Positions 47,765-56,236 of a DNA stretch of 64,000 nucleotides are shown here, piece after piece; positions within the stretch are counted from its first letter, which is position 1, and each line of letters begins with the position of its first letter. Source of the DNA: Bacteroidaceae bacterium (lineage in GTDB: Bacteria > Bacteroidota > Bacteroidia > Bacteroidales > Bacteroidaceae); assembly GCA_017938245.1 (NCBI GenBank), contig JAGBBX010000011.1, positions 124,001 through 188,000 of the forward strand, in the 5' to 3' direction. Both the position numbers and the translations under genes were made by a program. The notes under the pieces were generated by a model that saw nothing but the letters and a program-made list of their open reading frames with translations, made no database searches and had not been told where the DNA came from.

Positions 47765-48976
47765 ATGACCGAGACACGAAACATTGCAATAGCCGAGTAT
47801 GACTATCCGTTGCCCGATGAGAGAATAGCGAAATATCCGCTTACACGTCGCGATAGCTCTAAACTACTTCTTTACAGGAGTGGCGAGGTGTCGCAGGATA
47901 CATTCTGTAACCTGCCCGAGCATATACCCACAGGAGCGCTGATGGTATTCAATAATACCAAGGTTATTCAGGCGCGTCTGCGTTTCCGTAAGGAGACGGG
48001 GGCAACGATTGAGGTCTTTTGTTTGGAACCCGAGTTGCCCAATGACTATCAACTTATCTTTCAACAGAGCAAGGAGTGTACGTGGCAGTGTCTTGTTGGA
48101 AACTCGGCACGTTGGAAGAGCGGAGTACTCACACAAGTGCTGCTTGTAAACGGTTGCGAGATTACTCTTTGTGCCGAGCGCCTGTCGACGGGAGCTGTGA
48201 ATAGTGTGCACTTCACCTGGAACGGTGGAATATCGTTTGCCGAACTGCTTGAGGCTGCAGGTGAGTTGCCTATCCCGCCGTATCTAAATCGTAATACCGA
48301 GGAGGGCGATAAAGAGACTTATCAGACAGTATATTCAAAAATAAAGGGTTCGGTGGCTGCACCCACAGCCGGATTGCACTTTACTCCCGAGGTCTTGGAG
48401 GCATTGCGCTGCAAGGGAGTTGATCTCGAGGAGGTTACTCTGCACGTTGGTGCAGGTACGTTTAAACCTGTGAAAAGCGATTCTATAGGCGAGCATACTA
48501 TGCACGAGGAGTATATCGAGGTGTCGCTCGACCTTATAGAAAAACTTATTGCAGCCGATGGGGCGGTGGTGGCTGTGGGTACTACATCGGTGCGCACGCT
48601 TGAGAGTCTTTATTTCATAGGTGAGGCTGTGAGCGAGAATCCCGATGCGTGTGTCGATGAACTTTCGGTGTCGCAATGGGTACCATACGAGCGCGAGCAT
48701 TCTCTTACTGCAGTCGAGGCTCTGACGGCGCTTGCCGATTATATGAGACGCAACGGGATGAAGAGGATTCATTCGCATACACAGATAATAATTGCTCCGG
48801 GATACCGATATAATATCGTTAAGGCTATTGTAACGAATTTTCATCAGCCAAAGAGTACATTGTTGTTGCTTGTCTCGGCTTTTGTAAAGGGTAATTGGAG
48901 AGTAATCTATGATTACGCTCTTGCCAATGGCTTCCGTTTCCTTAGCTATGGTGACAGCTCTTTGCTCATTCCTTAA
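47765..48976 (+). CDS. queA: S-adenosylmethionine:tRNA ribosyltransferase-isomerase QueA
   Basis: A 403-residue QueA, which transfers the ribosyl part of S-adenosylmethionine to 7-aminomethyl-7-deazaguanine in tRNA, making epoxyqueuosine. The typical N-terminal YDYPLPDERIAKYPLTRRDSSKLL and the motifs GAGTFKPV and FHQPKSTLLLLVSAF are present. MTETRNIAI at 47765 was chosen as start since the promoter boxes cover the two earlier ATGs. It probably forms a single-gene unit. Confidence 0.94.
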   Translation: MTETRNIAIAEYDYPLPDERIAKYPLTRRDSSKLLLYRSGEVSQDTFCNLPEHIPTGALMVFNNTKVIQARLRFRKETGATIEVFCLEPELPNDYQLIFQQSKECTWQCLVGNSARWKSGVLTQVLLVNGCEITLCAERLSTGAVNSVHFTWNGGISFAELLEAAGELPIPPYLNRNTEEGDKETYQTVYSKIKGSVAAPTAGLHFTPEVLEALRCKGVDLEEVTLHVGAGTFKPVKSDSIGEHTMHEEYIEVSLDLIEKLIAADGAVVAVGTTSVRTLESLYFIGEAVSENPDACVDELSVSQWVPYEREHSLTAVEALTALADYMRRNGMKRIHSHTQIIIAPGYRYNIVKAIVTNFHQPKSTLLLLVSAFVKGNWRVIYDYALANGFRFLSYGDSSLLIP

Positions 48977-49044
48977 TATAAGAAACCGTTTTTTAGAACT
49001 TTTTTGCTTTATGTAATGTTTTTCTATTGATTATCAATGGGAAA

Positions 49045-49587
49045 ATGTTGCGAATAGTGTCTATACTAATAGTTGTGCTGCTCTTTGGTTGCAGCCGTTA
49101 CGATGCTGCTGCCGATGGTAGCGGACATCACTATTTTACTATGGGCGATGCATCGTTGCACACGCGGCACTCTCTGTTTGAATTTCTTTTTGATGACTTG
49201 GTCGGGGAGGATGAAAATATAACAGTCGGTCCGGTAGAACTAGTCGGAGACGGTATCTTGCATATTGGTGCTGCCGACTATCGCCCTATAAACAACCATA
49301 TTCGGCCTGTGCGCCTTGTGGATACTCACAATATGTATTCTCCGCTTTTTATAGAGGTAGAAAATATCCCTGATGATTCGCTTACAGTGCTATTGAGGTT
49401 TTCCTATTCGTATAGTAGCGATACTATGGTCGAGATTGTGAGTGGAACTCTTAATATACCTCTTGTGCGTGACAGTTTCTCTTTGCACCACCGACTGAAG
49501 CTCGAAGGGCAACCTCTACACGAGGTGTCACCCGATGAGGGAACATTACAAAAAATTATGCTCGACCTCGATTTCTTGCTAATGTAA
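49045..49587 (+). CDS. Predicted lipoprotein, unknown function
   Basis: A 180-residue protein that I do not recognise. Residues 1-15 are a hydrophobic signal with lipobox LLFGC, so Cys16 is the likely lipidation site. The mature part is polar and mostly beta, with an EVENIPDDSLTVLLRFSY strand region and paired acidic stretches. The start is the ATG at 49045; an upstream in-frame TTG at 49027 is less likely. It lies 41 bases before the Nudix gene on the same strand. Confidence 0.7.
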   Translation: MLRIVSILIVVLLFGCSRYDAAADGSGHHYFTMGDASLHTRHSLFEFLFDDLVGEDENITVGPVELVGDGILHIGAADYRPINNHIRPVRLVDTHNMYSPLFIEVENIPDDSLTVLLRFSYSYSSDTMVEIVSGTLNIPLVRDSFSLHHRLKLEGQPLHEVSPDEGTLQKIMLDLDFLLM

Positions 49588-49628
49588 GAAGTTGTTTGTA
49601 AATTCGCGCTGTATTAGAGTTATTACAG

Positions 49629-50138
49629 ATGAAAAGCGATAATAGTGCCGAAATTTTCCCCATCGTGGATGAGGTGGGTAACGTAGTTGGCAAGGCAACA
49701 CGTGGCGAGTGTCACAGTGGAAGTAAACTTCTGCATCCTGTGGTGCATCTGCATCTGCTGGATGAGAATGGCAGACTATATCTTCAGCAGCGTCCTATGT
49801 GGAAAGAGATACAGCCGGGCAGATGGGATACAGCTGTTGGCGGACACATCGACTATGGCGAGAGTGTCGAGGAGGCACTCGTGCGTGAGGTGCGCGAGGA
49901 ACTTGGAATTGTGGGCTTTGAACCGAAATTCCTGTTACGCTATCTTTTCGAGAGCGAGCGCGAGAGGGAACTGATAAATGTATTCAGCACAGTGTATAGT
50001 GACGAGATAAGGCCGAGTGACGAACTCGACGGTGGACGATTCTGGAATATTGATGAAATTCAGAATGCTATCGGCAAGGGGGTGCTGACACCTAATTTTG
50101 AACAAGAGTTCTTGAAACTGAAAGAGTTTCTGTTATAA
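49629..50138 (+). CDS. Nudix hydrolase
   Basis: A 169-residue Nudix protein with a complete catalytic box at residues 72-94: Gly72, Glu78, Arg86-Glu87, Glu90-Glu91, Gly93. The N-terminal IFPIVDEVGNVVGKATRGECH and LYLQQRP resemble the YfcD/isopentenyl-diphosphate isomerase-like branch of the family, but the substrate cannot be assigned. It may cleave a nucleoside diphosphate derivative. It is followed 21 bases later by the DUF2027-Smr gene, so the two are probably cotranscribed. Confidence 0.9.
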   Translation: MKSDNSAEIFPIVDEVGNVVGKATRGECHSGSKLLHPVVHLHLLDENGRLYLQQRPMWKEIQPGRWDTAVGGHIDYGESVEEALVREVREELGIVGFEPKFLLRYLFESERERELINVFSTVYSDEIRPSDELDGGRFWNIDEIQNAIGKGVLTPNFEQEFLKLKEFLL

Positions 50139-50159
50139 AGAATTTTTACATAGTAATAT

Positions 50160-51251
50160 ATGAAGATTGGAGATAAAGTACGTTTCATACACGAAACGGG
50201 TGGAGGCATAGTTACGGGCTTCCGAGGTAAGGATGTAGTTATTGTCGAGGGCGAGGATGGTTTCGAGATTCCAATGCCCATAAACGAGTGTGTGGCAGTA
50301 GATACTAATGAGTATAATTTTCAGAAGAAGAGCCTCACACCAAAGGAGGAGCCTAAAAAACATCAGCAGCCGATGGCGGCACACGTTGTTGCGTATGACG
50401 AGGAACCCGAGGAGAAGGAACCTGTTGTGACATTCCGTCCTATGGAGCGTCCCGAGGGCGAGCGTCTGAATATCTCATTGGCCTATCTGCCTATGGACGA
50501 AAAGTCGCTCTCTAACTCGCGTTTCGAGGCTTATATAATTAACGAGAGTAATTATTGGGTATATTTTACATACTCTGTTGTTGAGGGTCGTTCTTGGCGC
50601 GTGCGTGCCAACGGACTCTTGGAACCCGACTCGAAATTGTTTATCGAGGAGTTTGGTCGCGAAGAGCTTAATGAAATGGAGCGTGTAGCTGTTCAGCTCT
50701 TACCATTTAAGCAAGATAAGGCTTTTGCTCCTAAGGCTGCTATAAACATAGAGCGACGCATAGATACTGTTAAGTTCTATAAACTGCATCTTTTTAAAGA
50801 GAATCCCTATTTCGACGAAGGGGCGCTGATATACGAACTTGTGACCGACGATAAACCTGTGAAAGAGGTATTTACCGATGCCGCTGAGATTCAGCGCATA
50901 ATATTGGAGAAAAAGAAAGTTGACGAACCACAGCGTCCTCAGCAACAGACCAAACTACCAAAGGGCAGTGATATTCTTGAGGTCGACCTGCACGCCGACT
51001 CTCTATTGGAAACAACGGCAGGACTTACCCCGTTTGATATTCTGAACCATCAGATGGATGTTGTGCGAAAGACTATTAACGAGTATAAAAAGGAGAAAGG
51101 CAAGAAGATAGTGTTTATACACGGCAAGGGCGAAGGAGTGCTTCGCAATGCCATTATGCAGGAACTGAAACGCAAATATCCGCGCTGTCTCTCGCAGGAT
51201 GCCTCGTTTCAGAAATATGGCTTTGGAGCAACTATGGTAATAATAAAATAA
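50160..51251 (+). CDS. DUF2027 and Smr-domain protein
   Basis: A 363-residue protein. The first 60 residues form a small beta domain (KIGDKVRFIHETGGGIVTGF), followed by a Pro/Glu-rich linker and the central DUF2027 beta domain (about 95-255). The C terminus (about 275-363) is an Smr domain with DLHADSL and the catalytic-type HGKGEGVLR motif. Smr domains are found in nucleases acting on branched DNA or on collided ribosomes; the target here is not known. This architecture is typical of Bacteroidetes. Confidence 0.88.
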   Translation: MKIGDKVRFIHETGGGIVTGFRGKDVVIVEGEDGFEIPMPINECVAVDTNEYNFQKKSLTPKEEPKKHQQPMAAHVVAYDEEPEEKEPVVTFRPMERPEGERLNISLAYLPMDEKSLSNSRFEAYIINESNYWVYFTYSVVEGRSWRVRANGLLEPDSKLFIEEFGREELNEMERVAVQLLPFKQDKAFAPKAAINIERRIDTVKFYKLHLFKENPYFDEGALIYELVTDDKPVKEVFTDAAEIQRIILEKKKVDEPQRPQQQTKLPKGSDILEVDLHADSLLETTAGLTPFDILNHQMDVVRKTINEYKKEKGKKIVFIHGKGEGVLRNAIMQELKRKYPRCLSQDASFQKYGFGATMVIIK

Positions 51252-51253
51252 GA

Positions 51254-51284
51254 AACACGCAGAGCTTGGTGCTCTGCGTGTTTT
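51254..51284. terminator. Bidirectional terminator
   Basis: A 12-bp perfect stem (aacacgcagagc / gctctgcgtgtt) with a five-base loop, T's on the plus strand, and short A-tracts in front. It lies between the convergent stops at 51251 and 51286. Confidence 0.85.
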
Positions 51285-51285
51285 G

Positions 51286-52215
51286 TTATAGTACAATCAT
51301 TGCTCCTGCCGAAAGACTACGGAATTTGGGGCCGTAATTAGTGTCGAGGACATTCATTGGCGAGTACTTTATGTAGAATGCTATGGGAGATATATTCAGT
51401 TCACCTTTAAAATCTACTGTTACCGCCTTTTGGTGAATATGTCTGTTTCTCTCTCTTATGCTCTCGCGATTGTCACCATCGATAAGGGTGTAGCGTGTCT
51501 TTAGTGTTCCGCTTGTGTTGAAGTTGACAACGGGACCGGCTGCTACCGATACGTGACCAAAGAGACGTTGACGTAGCATCAAGTCGAGGGTAAGGCTGAA
51601 AACCTTAAGACGTGAGAAGTTAATGTCGGCGCCCTCGGGGTATGAGCCTAAACCAATGTTTGTTCCCTCTTTTATGAATCGTGTTTTGCCTTTCATACGG
51701 TAGTTACGCCAATCGACTCCAAAACCCATAGTAAGCGAGGTGTTCTTTGTAGGACGGTAATCCCACATTGCAAGATTATTGAGGAAGAACTCGAATCCGC
51801 CATTACCCATATCGATATCCATTCCAGGTGCCTGTGAGGTGGCGCTGACAAGGCCCATACCGAATTGCAGGCCATTGATTATGTTAAAAGAGAATTTTGC
51901 TCTTCGGTATCGTGGATTGGAATTTGTCTCTTTCTTCTTGTCGATAAAGGGAATCCTAAAATCCCAATTTCTGTTTTTCTCACTCATTATCGAGGTATTT
52001 GAACCTTTGCGTATGGTGTAGAGATAGGCATCGTTACCCTCACGGCCGTGTACTTCTACATTTATGTACCCACGACCTTCGGTTATGCGCACCTCATTGG
52101 GTTTGCGAATTATAACTGTACTATCGTTACCGGTTGTGGCTGTAGTAGTTGTTGTTTGTGCTGTTGCAAGCAGGGCAGAGCACAGCATTAGTGCTGAGGT
52201 TAAAATCTTCTTCAT
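51286..52215 (-). CDS. Outer-membrane beta-barrel protein of an ECF operon
   Basis: A 309-residue exported protein. Signal peptide about 1-19 (ending ATA), then a Thr-rich stretch. From about 110 on, strands alternate in the manner of a small beta-barrel (FSFNIINGLQFGMGL, TSLTMGFGVDWRNY, LTLDLMLRQRLFGHVSVAAG). The N-terminal periplasmic part (about 30-105) includes VRITEGRGYINVEV. Last gene of sigma/anti-sigma/small protein/barrel; perhaps the effector or sensor of that envelope response. No specific family recognised. Confidence 0.72.
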   Translation of the reverse strand: MKKILTSALMLCSALLATAQTTTTTATTGNDSTVIIRKPNEVRITEGRGYINVEVHGREGNDAYLYTIRKGSNTSIMSEKNRNWDFRIPFIDKKKETNSNPRYRRAKFSFNIINGLQFGMGLVSATSQAPGMDIDMGNGGFEFFLNNLAMWDYRPTKNTSLTMGFGVDWRNYRMKGKTRFIKEGTNIGLGSYPEGADINFSRLKVFSLTLDLMLRQRLFGHVSVAAGPVVNFNTSGTLKTRYTLIDGDNRESIRERNRHIHQKAVTVDFKGELNISPIAFYIKYSPMNVLDTNYGPKFRSLSAGAMIVL

Positions 52216-52241
52216 AGTTATCTGTGTTATTTGTTATTCAA

Positions 52242-52679
52242 TTATCGGAACATCTCTTTTAGCTCTTTAAGGGTGGCATAACCCTCCATATAAACTATGG
52301 TTACTTCGTTGGGCTCGTTACTTCGCAGCGAGCTGTTGCGATAGAAAAGGTAGCGATTCTTTTTCTCTTTCGGTTCGAATAGGAAGAATCCATAGTACAG
52401 TTGGCCGTCGATATATCCGCACTCTTTGTCAATGGTTTTTTGCGCATCTTTATTCACTGCTTGCTCTATCTCGTCGTATAATCGGCTATCACCGGTGGTT
52501 ATACTACGGAACAGGGTGAGGTTATAGGGCTTTAGTGCGCGCCCCGATAAGTGTGTAGCTGTAAATTTCAGTTTCCATTTGCCTTTGGCCTCAAAGAGTT
52601 TCGATACTTCGAGCCCTTTTTGGGCATTTGCACCTATCAAGCATAGGAGTGAAAGAATTATGGTAAGAAAATATCTCAT
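52242..52679 (-). CDS. Small exported protein (DUF6108-like)
   Basis: A 145-residue protein with a signal peptide (about 1-19, ending ANA). The mature chain begins KGLEVSKLFEAKGK and has a pattern of conserved aromatic strands (LYYGFFLFEP, RYLFYRNSSL) ending in a helical TLKELKEMFR. It resembles Bacteroidales proteins filed under DUF6108; this naming is from memory and is uncertain. It lies 11 bases after the anti-sigma-like gene and 26 before the barrel gene. Confidence 0.65.
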   Translation of the reverse strand: MRYFLTIILSLLCLIGANAQKGLEVSKLFEAKGKWKLKFTATHLSGRALKPYNLTLFRSITTGDSRLYDEIEQAVNKDAQKTIDKECGYIDGQLYYGFFLFEPKEKKNRYLFYRNSSLRSNEPNEVTIVYMEGYATLKELKEMFR

Positions 52680-52690
52680 AGGGCTTAAGT

Positions 52691-53191
52691 TTATTGGTTC
52701 TCGTTCTCGTGGTTACTCATTGTGCGGAACATTTCGCCAAGCTGATGCTCTAACGAATGTTCTTCTATGCTGTTGCTCATTCGTTGCATTGTGTTTCGCA
52801 TCTGTGCAAGTACTATGGCTTCTTCGGTATATTTTTTTCCATCGATGTATGCTATACATATATTGTTGTTGCTTGTATTGCTAAATTGTATTGCGGCAGT
52901 ACCTATGATTCCAATGGTAACGGCTGCTGCTACGCTCCACTTCAGCACTCGGTTTATACCTATTATACGTTGTTTCTTTGATTGGCTGTTATATCGTTTT
53001 CCGGTGCTTAGAAAGCCCATTACTGCTTTTATCTCGTCATATTGCTGAGAGTTGGAGTGGGGGCTTGCAAGGAATTGCTTCAGTTGTTGCTCTTCGGCAT
53101 CGGTGATGGTGGCATCGAAGTAGCGCTCTATCAGCTGTAACCAACGCTCGTCGGTGTTGCCGATACTTCTGTATTTTTTGTTGTTGCTCAT
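52691..53191 (-). CDS. Putative anti-sigma factor of the second ECF locus
   Basis: A 166-residue single-pass protein. MSNNKKYRS at 53191 overlaps the sigma stop by four bases (ATGA). The cytosolic part (about 1-75) includes LQLIERYFDATITDAEEQQLKQFL, similar to N-terminal sectors of Bacteroidetes anti-sigma factors. One span lies at about 84-102 (VLKWSVAAAVTIGIIGTAA). The outer part is helical with Met/Gln-rich stretches. There is no zinc motif. An upstream in-frame ATG at 53215 is rejected for its deeper overlap. Confidence 0.75.
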   Translation of the reverse strand: MSNNKKYRSIGNTDERWLQLIERYFDATITDAEEQQLKQFLASPHSNSQQYDEIKAVMGFLSTGKRYNSQSKKQRIIGINRVLKWSVAAAVTIGIIGTAAIQFSNTSNNNICIAYIDGKKYTEEAIVLAQMRNTMQRMSNSIEEHSLEHQLGEMFRTMSNHENENQ

Positions 53192-53679
53192 TCTTGTATC
53201 CTCCTTTGATAACATTCTCTAATCTTCTTTCGTGCTCTCGATAGTTGCATTCTTGCAGCTGCGGCTTGCATCCCTAAATCTTTGGCTATCTTTTCTATTG
53301 TTTCATTATTGTACTCTTTACGGTGCAGTATCTCATTTTGCAGTGGGGTCAGCTCTTGTTCAATAATTTTCTCTATCTCTCGGAAGTGCTCTTCGCTCCA
53401 GTCGGGCGACTCCTCTTGTCGGTCGTGTTGCTCTTCTATTGGTATCGTGCTTATCTTTCGTTTGCGAAGATTGTCGATACATAGGTTACGCAAGGTTGTG
53501 GTAGTAAGTGCTTCGGCCTCTTGTTGCGATGTTATCTTGTCGCGTCGTGGCCACAAACGGCAAAAGGTCTCTTGCAGTACGTCGTCGGCATCGCTGTCGT
53601 TGTCTAACAGGTATGATGCCATACTCAGAAATCTGTTTCTGAGGGTTGTAAATACATTTATGAGATTCTCTTCGCTCAT
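53188..53679 (-). CDS. ECF-type RNA polymerase sigma factor (second)
   Basis: A 163-residue sigma-70 family ECF factor. Region 2 (about 10-75) includes DNDSDADDVLQETFCRLW, and region 4 (about 105-155) includes NETIEKIAKDLGMQAAAARMQLSRARKKI. MSEENL at 53679 was taken as start since the upstream ATG at 53736 adds an unrelated cysteine/aromatic-rich leader. It heads an operon with an anti-sigma-like protein, a small exported protein and an outer-membrane barrel. The stimulus is unknown. Confidence 0.92.
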   Translation of the reverse strand: MSEENLINVFTTLRNRFLSMASYLLDNDSDADDVLQETFCRLWPRRDKITSQQEAEALTTTTLRNLCIDNLRKRKISTIPIEEQHDRQEESPDWSEEHFREIEKIIEQELTPLQNEILHRKEYNNETIEKIAKDLGMQAAAARMQLSRARKKIRECYQRRIQE

Positions 53680-53745
53680 TTCTCTTTTGTCGTGCGTTTC
53701 TATCGATAAAACGTAGCAATATATAAAACGTAACATAAAAAGAAT

Positions 53746-53784
53746 AAAAAATCGTCAAGAAAATTAATTCCTTGACGATTTTTT
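53746..53784 (-). terminator. Terminator after the PpiD-like gene
   Basis: A 14-bp perfect stem (aaaaaatcgtcaag / cttgacgatttttt) with an 11-base loop; on the minus strand it ends in six T's. It lies 23 bases past the stop at 53807 and insulates the second ECF operon. Confidence 0.85.
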
Positions 53785-53806
53785 ATTCTTAAATATGCCT
53801 CTTCTA

Positions 53807-55948
53807 TTAGAAATAGAGGTATCTGTTGTCCTCTACATTACCTTTTTGGAAAAGTTCGTTGAAGAACTGGCTGTCTCCTGTATATCTATTGAAGAAACTG
53901 TTGGTGATAAAGGTGCTTGCAGATGACTTAAGTGTTGTCTGCTCGGCCTCGGGGTTAAATTCGCGACCGCCCTTGTTGACTGCTAATAATTTAACAACGT
54001 AAACGCCCTTCTCGCCCTTGATAGGTGCACTTACCTCGCCGGCTTTCATCTTGGTAACAACAGCGCTGATAGCAGGCTCGTTTGCCGAGATTGACTTAAC
54101 AAATGTGGGAGAAACGAAGCTGATGCGCTCGGCAACGTCCGATTTTACTCCTGCTACGTTTGCGAGTTCATCGAAACTCTTACCCTTGATGTCGTTCATA
54201 ATCTTCTCGGCTTTCTTGTTCTTAATTGCCTCAGAACGAACATAAACCGACATCTTATCCAATGGAGTGAAACCTTTCTCGTTGATGTCTGAGAGTGCAA
54301 CTACAAGAAGTGTGTTGTTGTCACCACACTCGTAAAGAGGAGATACCTCGCCAACCTCTGCCTCGCTGAATATCCAACGGATAGCTTTGCGTGTATCTTT
54401 GATATTAGCAATATTGTGTGAACGGTTAAACAAGTTGTTTGCTGTAAGAACTCGGAAACCGTCGTACTGCTCGACATTCTTCTCTAAATCTTCAATAGTC
54501 TTGCAAGATGCAACAAACTGGCTGAAGTTGTTGTATGCTGCTGCGTATGTCTCGCTGCTGAATTCTACTGTGCGCTTTACTACTGCTGCATTGTACTTCT
54601 CTACAGGGTTTTTTGTGGCAATTACCTGATAGATAACGATTGCACCATTGGTTAGGGACATTATATTATACTCGCCCTTCTTGGCATTTAGGAGTGTGCT
54701 GATGAAAGTAGCGTCATCGCCCTGTATAGGAGCACCCTCGTACATTGCCGATGTGAGCCACAATGAGTCGTTCTTTGTCTGAGCATACTTTGTTGAGATT
54801 TCTTTGAAGTTGCCATTATTCTTAAGTACATTCAGCAGGCTGTCGGCAAGTGCTTTATCGTTTACGGGAAGTACACGATAGAGAACAGAGTCGGGGAGTG
54901 TTACCTTACCAAGGTTCTTGAATACAGTGAAACTATTGTCCGATGCATTGTAGATGGGACCCTCTACCTCGTCTACCTTAACCGAGTCGAGGCGCAGACG
55001 AACCTCCTCGGGGAAACGGCTCTTTGCCCAAGCGAGTTGGCTATAGGGAACCTCGCTGCTGGCAGCACGTACAATGTTTGCATAATCGCTTCCTTGTGCA
55101 AGAGTATTGACCTGCTCGGCAATCTCGGCGCGGAGCGCCTCACGATCTTGCTCGCTGGGTACTACTTTGTAGCTTACATACTTTATGTTGCGGCTCTCTA
55201 CAAGTTGTTTGAAAAGCTGTTTCTTCTCCTCGTATGCGGCCTTTACCTCGCTGTCGCTGACGTTTATTGTAGAGTCGGCTATTGCAGAGTAGGGTAATAC
55301 CTTAATCTCGGCATTGTATGTTACATTGCTCGAGTTAAAGCTGTTCTCGGCTACTACAGGGTTCGAGATGAATGAGTTTACAACAAGTGCCTGATACTTT
55401 GCAGCCAAAAGATCGTTCTTGATTGTCTTCTCGATGAAGCACCAATAGTCATAAAAAGGCTTATTCTGCTGCACATAGGCAAAATCGTTTTTGTTGTTCT
55501 CATACTCGGCAAGGAATTGGTTGAGGAAGTCGAAGTCGAATTTTCCCTCAGGACTGAAAGGACTCTGCTGAAGAATGGGAAGGCTGCCCTCTGAGATAAT
55601 AGCCAAAAGCTCGGCGTCAGATACTGTAAGGCCAATCTTCTGTGCCTCCTCTTGAATTACTTTGTTCTGGAGATATTCGTTCCAAACTTGATCTTTCAGA
55701 GCGCTCTGCTCCTCATCGCTAAGAGGAGCACCATTTCTCATAAACTGTAAAACGTTTGAGTACTCTTCGTAAAGTTCCTGAAACTCGGCAGCCGAAATCT
55801 CTTCTCCGTTAATGCTGCCTACTGCTTGTGCACCCTGAGGCGATTGGAATATTCTAAGTGCGTCGCCCGCGATGAATGCGAATAGCGCAATACCCACGAA
55901 AATAAGAAGTAGGGGGCCGGCATTGCGCAGTTTTTGTAATGTTGCCAT
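53807..55948 (-). CDS. PpiD-like peptidyl-prolyl isomerase/chaperone
   Basis: A 713-residue membrane-anchored periplasmic folding factor. One span near the N terminus (about 12-32, LLLIFVGIALFAFIAGDALRI) is followed by a SurA_N-like helical region (about 40-230), a parvulin-type PPIC domain (about 330-460) and a long C-terminal helical part. It assists folding of outer-membrane proteins. It is larger than E. coli PpiD (623) but usual for Bacteroidales. It is transcribed separately from the CNNM gene upstream, because a hairpin and a -7 box lie between. Confidence 0.9.
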   Translation of the reverse strand: MATLQKLRNAGPLLLIFVGIALFAFIAGDALRIFQSPQGAQAVGSINGEEISAAEFQELYEEYSNVLQFMRNGAPLSDEEQSALKDQVWNEYLQNKVIQEEAQKIGLTVSDAELLAIISEGSLPILQQSPFSPEGKFDFDFLNQFLAEYENNKNDFAYVQQNKPFYDYWCFIEKTIKNDLLAAKYQALVVNSFISNPVVAENSFNSSNVTYNAEIKVLPYSAIADSTINVSDSEVKAAYEEKKQLFKQLVESRNIKYVSYKVVPSEQDREALRAEIAEQVNTLAQGSDYANIVRAASSEVPYSQLAWAKSRFPEEVRLRLDSVKVDEVEGPIYNASDNSFTVFKNLGKVTLPDSVLYRVLPVNDKALADSLLNVLKNNGNFKEISTKYAQTKNDSLWLTSAMYEGAPIQGDDATFISTLLNAKKGEYNIMSLTNGAIVIYQVIATKNPVEKYNAAVVKRTVEFSSETYAAAYNNFSQFVASCKTIEDLEKNVEQYDGFRVLTANNLFNRSHNIANIKDTRKAIRWIFSEAEVGEVSPLYECGDNNTLLVVALSDINEKGFTPLDKMSVYVRSEAIKNKKAEKIMNDIKGKSFDELANVAGVKSDVAERISFVSPTFVKSISANEPAISAVVTKMKAGEVSAPIKGEKGVYVVKLLAVNKGGREFNPEAEQTTLKSSASTFITNSFFNRYTGDSQFFNELFQKGNVEDNRYLYF

Positions 55949-55991
55949 AGTCTTTTTATGTTTTAAATTTTTAGTTTACAATCAAACGCGG

Positions 55992-55999
55992 CAAAGATA
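55992..55999 (-). promoter_or_regulatory. -7 box of the PpiD-like gene
   Basis: TATCTTTG on the minus strand, an exact TAnnTTTG match, about 44 bases before the ATG at 55948. A -33 TTTG is absent at the usual distance. Confidence 0.6.
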
Positions 56000-56139
56000 C
56001 AAAAATGCTTTTAATTTTTAGGTATATTAGTGTGAAAAAGTTGCTCTGTTTGTGGCTGTTTATTACTGTTTTTTGCTTAAAATGGTGGTAGTTGTATATA
56101 AAACAAAAGAAAAAGTTTTGTAACTTCGGCAAAATGATA

Positions 56140-56190
56140 AAACAACAAGAGTGCTATATTCTCTGTTTAGATGTGGCACTCTTGTTGTTT
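56140..56190 (-). terminator. Terminator of the coaX-to-CNNM operon
   Basis: A 15-bp perfect stem (aaacaacaagagtgc / gcactcttgttgttt) with a 21-base loop, followed on the minus strand by a T-rich stretch (TTTTATCATTTT). It lies 47 bases after the stop at 56237. Confidence 0.78.
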
Positions 56191-56236
56191 CTCAGTTTCT
56201 TACTGTATGATATTGTCTCTGAAACCCGAAAAATAT

